From NCBI RefSeq assembly GCF_000340215.1, contig NW_006921532.1:1467337-1531336 (forward strand): 64,000 bases of DNA, read 5' to 3'. How positions within the stretch are numbered: the stretch's first letter is position 1; each line of letters begins with the position of its first letter. The DNA is from Pseudocercospora fijiensis CIRAD86. Lineage: Eukaryota > Ascomycota > Dothideomycetes > Mycosphaerellales > Mycosphaerellaceae. The position numbers and the translations under genes were made by a program. Shown here in pieces: positions 61,815 through 64,000 of this stretch. Under the pieces are notes generated by a model. The model was given only the letters and a program-made list of their open reading frames with translations, was not told the DNA's origin and ran no database searches.

Positions 61815-62984
61815 ATGGAGTGGAGCAAGCTACGGGTCTCGGGTAGGTGCAATGCGTGCTGTGAAAAAGCGAACCGAGGCTTCGCTGGGGAGCAACAACC
61901 AACGCGAGTCAGTGATGCTTTGGCTTGGCGAGATGCAACCGTCATGACAAACAACAACACTGCTGCATATTCTCGCCTTCAACAGAACCAGAACGGCAAG
62001 CACATGCTTCGTCTTCTCGGCACTGGATGCTGTCACCTTCGTGTGGCTGCAGTCACTCAATGTGCTATTTTCAACGTCAACGCGGTGGCGAAGGTCTTTC
62101 GTCGGCCAGAGTCTTCTAAGTCCAAAGGGAGACCAGGCGCAAAACCTAGCCTAATGAAATCATGGAGCGCCGAAGATCTCGAAATGCTCAAACACCTGTA
62201 TGAGAAAGGCTGCCCAAGACGAGAAATTGCGAAGAACCTGGGGCGAAGCCTGACATCTGTTGGCGCAAAGATCAAATATACGCGCGAAACACAGAATTGG
62301 AAGCCTGTGGTGGGGAAATGGGATGAAAACCAGGATAAAGAACTCCTCAAACTCCATGATCAAGGGAAGAATTTTGTCGAAATCGGGCGAATCATGGGTC
62401 GAACTGATGGAAGCATCAGTAATCGATTCCGGATACTCAGGCCTGGCAGGACCGTGAGAAAATGGACCGAAAAGGACCACGAGACTGCTTCCAAAATGCA
62501 TTCTGAGGGCTGCAGTATATCTTCAATTGCGAGTGCATTGAATCGGAAACCTAATACTGTGCGCTACTACGTTGTTGGTAACCAGTATCAAAGGTTTCAC
62601 AATGCAAAACCTGTACGTATAGCATACAGCACAGACGCTTCTTGTCTGTGAGATCTTTGCTGATAGGTCGTATCCTTTTAGTGGACTTTTGAGGATAAGC
62701 TTTCAATGTTGAAGATGCACGAAGAGGGATTGACTGCAGGCGCGATCGCTGAAAAGCTTGGAAGATCTCCACAAATCATTATGTCTCGGTTGAAGCCCAG
62801 ATCCAAGGTGAAACCATATTTCACGCCGGAGGAGGACGAGCAGCTTCGTCGGCTTCGCCAACGGGGATTGTCTTGGAAGGAAATCCACGATTCCATGGGA
62901 TCAGATGCCACTAGGAGTGCACCGTCACTTATTGGACGTTGGGCTAGATTGCAAAAATCAAAGGCTGCCGGATCTGGAAAATAA
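61815..62984 (+). CDS. Protein with five tandem Myb/SANT-like helix-turn-helix modules
   Basis: Exons 61815-62612 and 62682-62984 give 366 aa (join NAKP to WTFEDKL; 69-nt intron, donor GTACGT). Five ~48-residue modules start at residues 115 (KSWSAEDLEMLKHLYEKG), 168 (GKWDENQDKELLKLHDQG), 216 (RKWTEKDHETASKMHSEG), 265 (KPWTFEDKLSMLKMHEEG) and 311 (PYFTPEEDEQLRRLRQRG). Each has an aromatic, an acidic first helix, a Gly turn, a second helix beginning at the I/V position (REIAKNLGRS, VEIGRIMGRT, SSIASALNRK, GAIAEKLGRS, KEIHDSMGSD) and a third basic helix. This is the Myb/SANT-like plan, suggesting DNA binding. The first ~110 residues have no recognised domain. Starts at 61944 or 62004 are alternatives. 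I recognise no named family. Confidence 0.75.
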
Positions 62985-63618
62985 CAGGCTGAATCAACAT
63001 ATCGCTGCACCGAAGGTCCACTGGTGAGCTTTTCTGGGGCACATGATCGCGTACCTTTTTCGTATGTGGATTGGATAGGTGTATGATGCCTGCATATCAA
63101 CACTTATTCATCCGCCCCGATCCCACGCCGAACTGGCTCGATTCAATGAGAGAGGAAAGGCACAAATACCTCATGCATTCATCCGCGACGAGTCCGTGTT
63201 CACTTCAGGATCCGTGTAGTAATGAGCAGAGGGGGAAAAGTGAAGGATTCACTTAGGATTTGACGAAGATTTCATCTGCTCTTTTCGACAGCGAGAGCTT
63301 CCAAGCCTGGGCTCGTATTCGCTCTGTGGAGGTGTAGAGTATGGTGTATGGTACACATCCAGACCAAGCCTACGTCGGGCCTACAATGTCTCCAGCCTCA
63401 GACCGATTCTAAGCTGCTTGTCATGTCTTGTTCCTCGGACATCCAAGCGTGGGGATACAATTGCTATCAAGAATGTGCCTTTATCCTTCTTACAGACAAA
63501 AAGGTGGTGTATATGCCATCTATACTCTATTGCTTTCCCACGTACCTTGAGAACACACGCGATGTTTGACTCCTACCAAACTTGCCGTGAACCGTGACTT
63601 GCAGTCTTGCATCAGGCG
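62985..63618. other. Intergenic, nothing recognised
   Basis: About 630 bp after the Myb-like gene. Short plus-strand frames of 60-75 codons show no protein-like features. Confidence 0.5.
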
Positions 63619-63792
63619 TTAATGCAGGGTGAAGAACTCGTCTTCCTGTCCAATCTGCACGTTGGTCCCACATATTTGCATACTGTTCTTTGGAATGGTA
63701 TACACGTCAACACTTTCAAGGACATCGAACGCGGCTTTCTTGTCTTCGGCTGCTCCTGGCATTTGGAAAGTCCACGGACTCAACCTCGGCAT
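63619..63792 (-). CDS. Short ORF (57 codons), possible 3' exon of a gene entering from the right
   Basis: On the minus strand an open frame starts MPRLSPWTFQMPGAAEDKK and ends in QIGQEDEFFTLH and TAA. The frame stays open about ten codons above the ATG before a stop, and a GATGCCAG acceptor-like site lies at about 63805. The sequence looks protein-like: balanced composition, continuous helix-then-strand pattern through AAFDVLESVDVYTIPKNSM. It could be a small protein or the last exon of a gene lying past the window edge. No family is recognised and no matching donor was found with confidence. Confidence 0.35.
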   Translation of the reverse strand: MPRLSPWTFQMPGAAEDKKAAFDVLESVDVYTIPKNSMQICGTNVQIGQEDEFFTLH

Positions 63793-64000
63793 GCATGTAC
63801 AGTATTGCTGGCATCCTCAACGGCATTCTGAAGCATGTCGTCACAAAAGCGGTATGACCTGGTGGTTTGCTAGTACAGTAGTATGGCGGTCGTCCCGCAA
63901 GCTCACACCACTCACGAACAAGCCTCGAGCCCCTCTCCTCAAGTTCAGAAGCTCAAGCCTCGAAAAGAGGGTCGGATCTCACGCAGCTAGCCATGCGACT

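Noticed and set aside
1..64000. CRISPR arrays, bacterial operons, replication origins, secondary-metabolite cluster
   Set aside because: The genome is fungal; no regularly spaced repeats, no synthase or NRPS-type genes, and neighbours are unrelated housekeeping genes.
1..64000. tRNA or rRNA genes
   Set aside because: No paired A-box and B-box with a foldable cloverleaf and no rRNA-like sequence was spotted by eye; a tRNAscan run would be decisive.

Overview
This 64 kb window is nuclear DNA of a filamentous ascomycete (Pezizomycotina). The introns are short (about 48-210 nt) with GTRNGY donors and CTRAY branch points. The genes are compact and near-universal fungal genes. One retrotransposon carries CpA-to-TpA mutations, the mark of repeat-induced point mutation (RIP), which is restricted to this group. 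Dothideomycetes is a plausible class, but that is inference from general character only.

Layout. Positions 0-12 kb hold TRM44 (tRNA 2'-O-methyltransferase), a glycine-zipper protein built from two tiny 5' exons, mitochondrial Asp-tRNA synthetase, an aldehyde dehydrogenase, the NatC subunit NAA38, a small helical protein and a four-exon membrane protein. Positions 12-25 kb hold an STB3-type regulator, a ferric-reductase-like flavocytochrome, a two-domain unknown, the COMPASS subunit SPP1, polyprenol reductase DFG10, an NmrA-type reductase and a two-exon small secreted protein with eight cysteines. Positions 25-40 kb hold Phe-tRNA synthetase beta, the PP2A scaffold subunit, ribosomal protein eS7, a PAS-domain kinase and the ankyrin protein HOS4. 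Positions 40-50 kb hold an AT-rich RIP-like island, an F-box/LRR protein ending in a CAAX box, and a full-length 5.3 kb Ty1/copia element on the minus strand, destroyed by RIP. Positions 50-64 kb hold a DUF1295 membrane enzyme divergent from NDUFAF5, sterol O-acyltransferase, nucleoside hydrolase, a membrane-anchored monothiol glutaredoxin, ribosomal protein uL6, an acyl-CoA dehydrogenase, a protein with five tandem Myb/SANT-like modules and a 57-codon ORF that may be a terminal exon.

There is no operon or biosynthetic cluster. Genes are independent units, often divergent pairs with short shared promoters. Recurrent themes are translation (TRM44, two tRNA synthetases, two ribosomal proteins, NatC), chromatin and nutrient signalling (STB3, SPP1, HOS4, PAS kinase, PP2A-A) and membrane lipid or redox chemistry. 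Exon joins below were worked out by hand from splice consensus and reading frame; no transcript evidence was available. The most informative observations are the retrotransposon whose two LTRs record where RIP stopped, the eight-cysteine secreted protein, the five-module Myb-like protein, a 14-nt microexon, and four stop-free introns whose length is a multiple of three.
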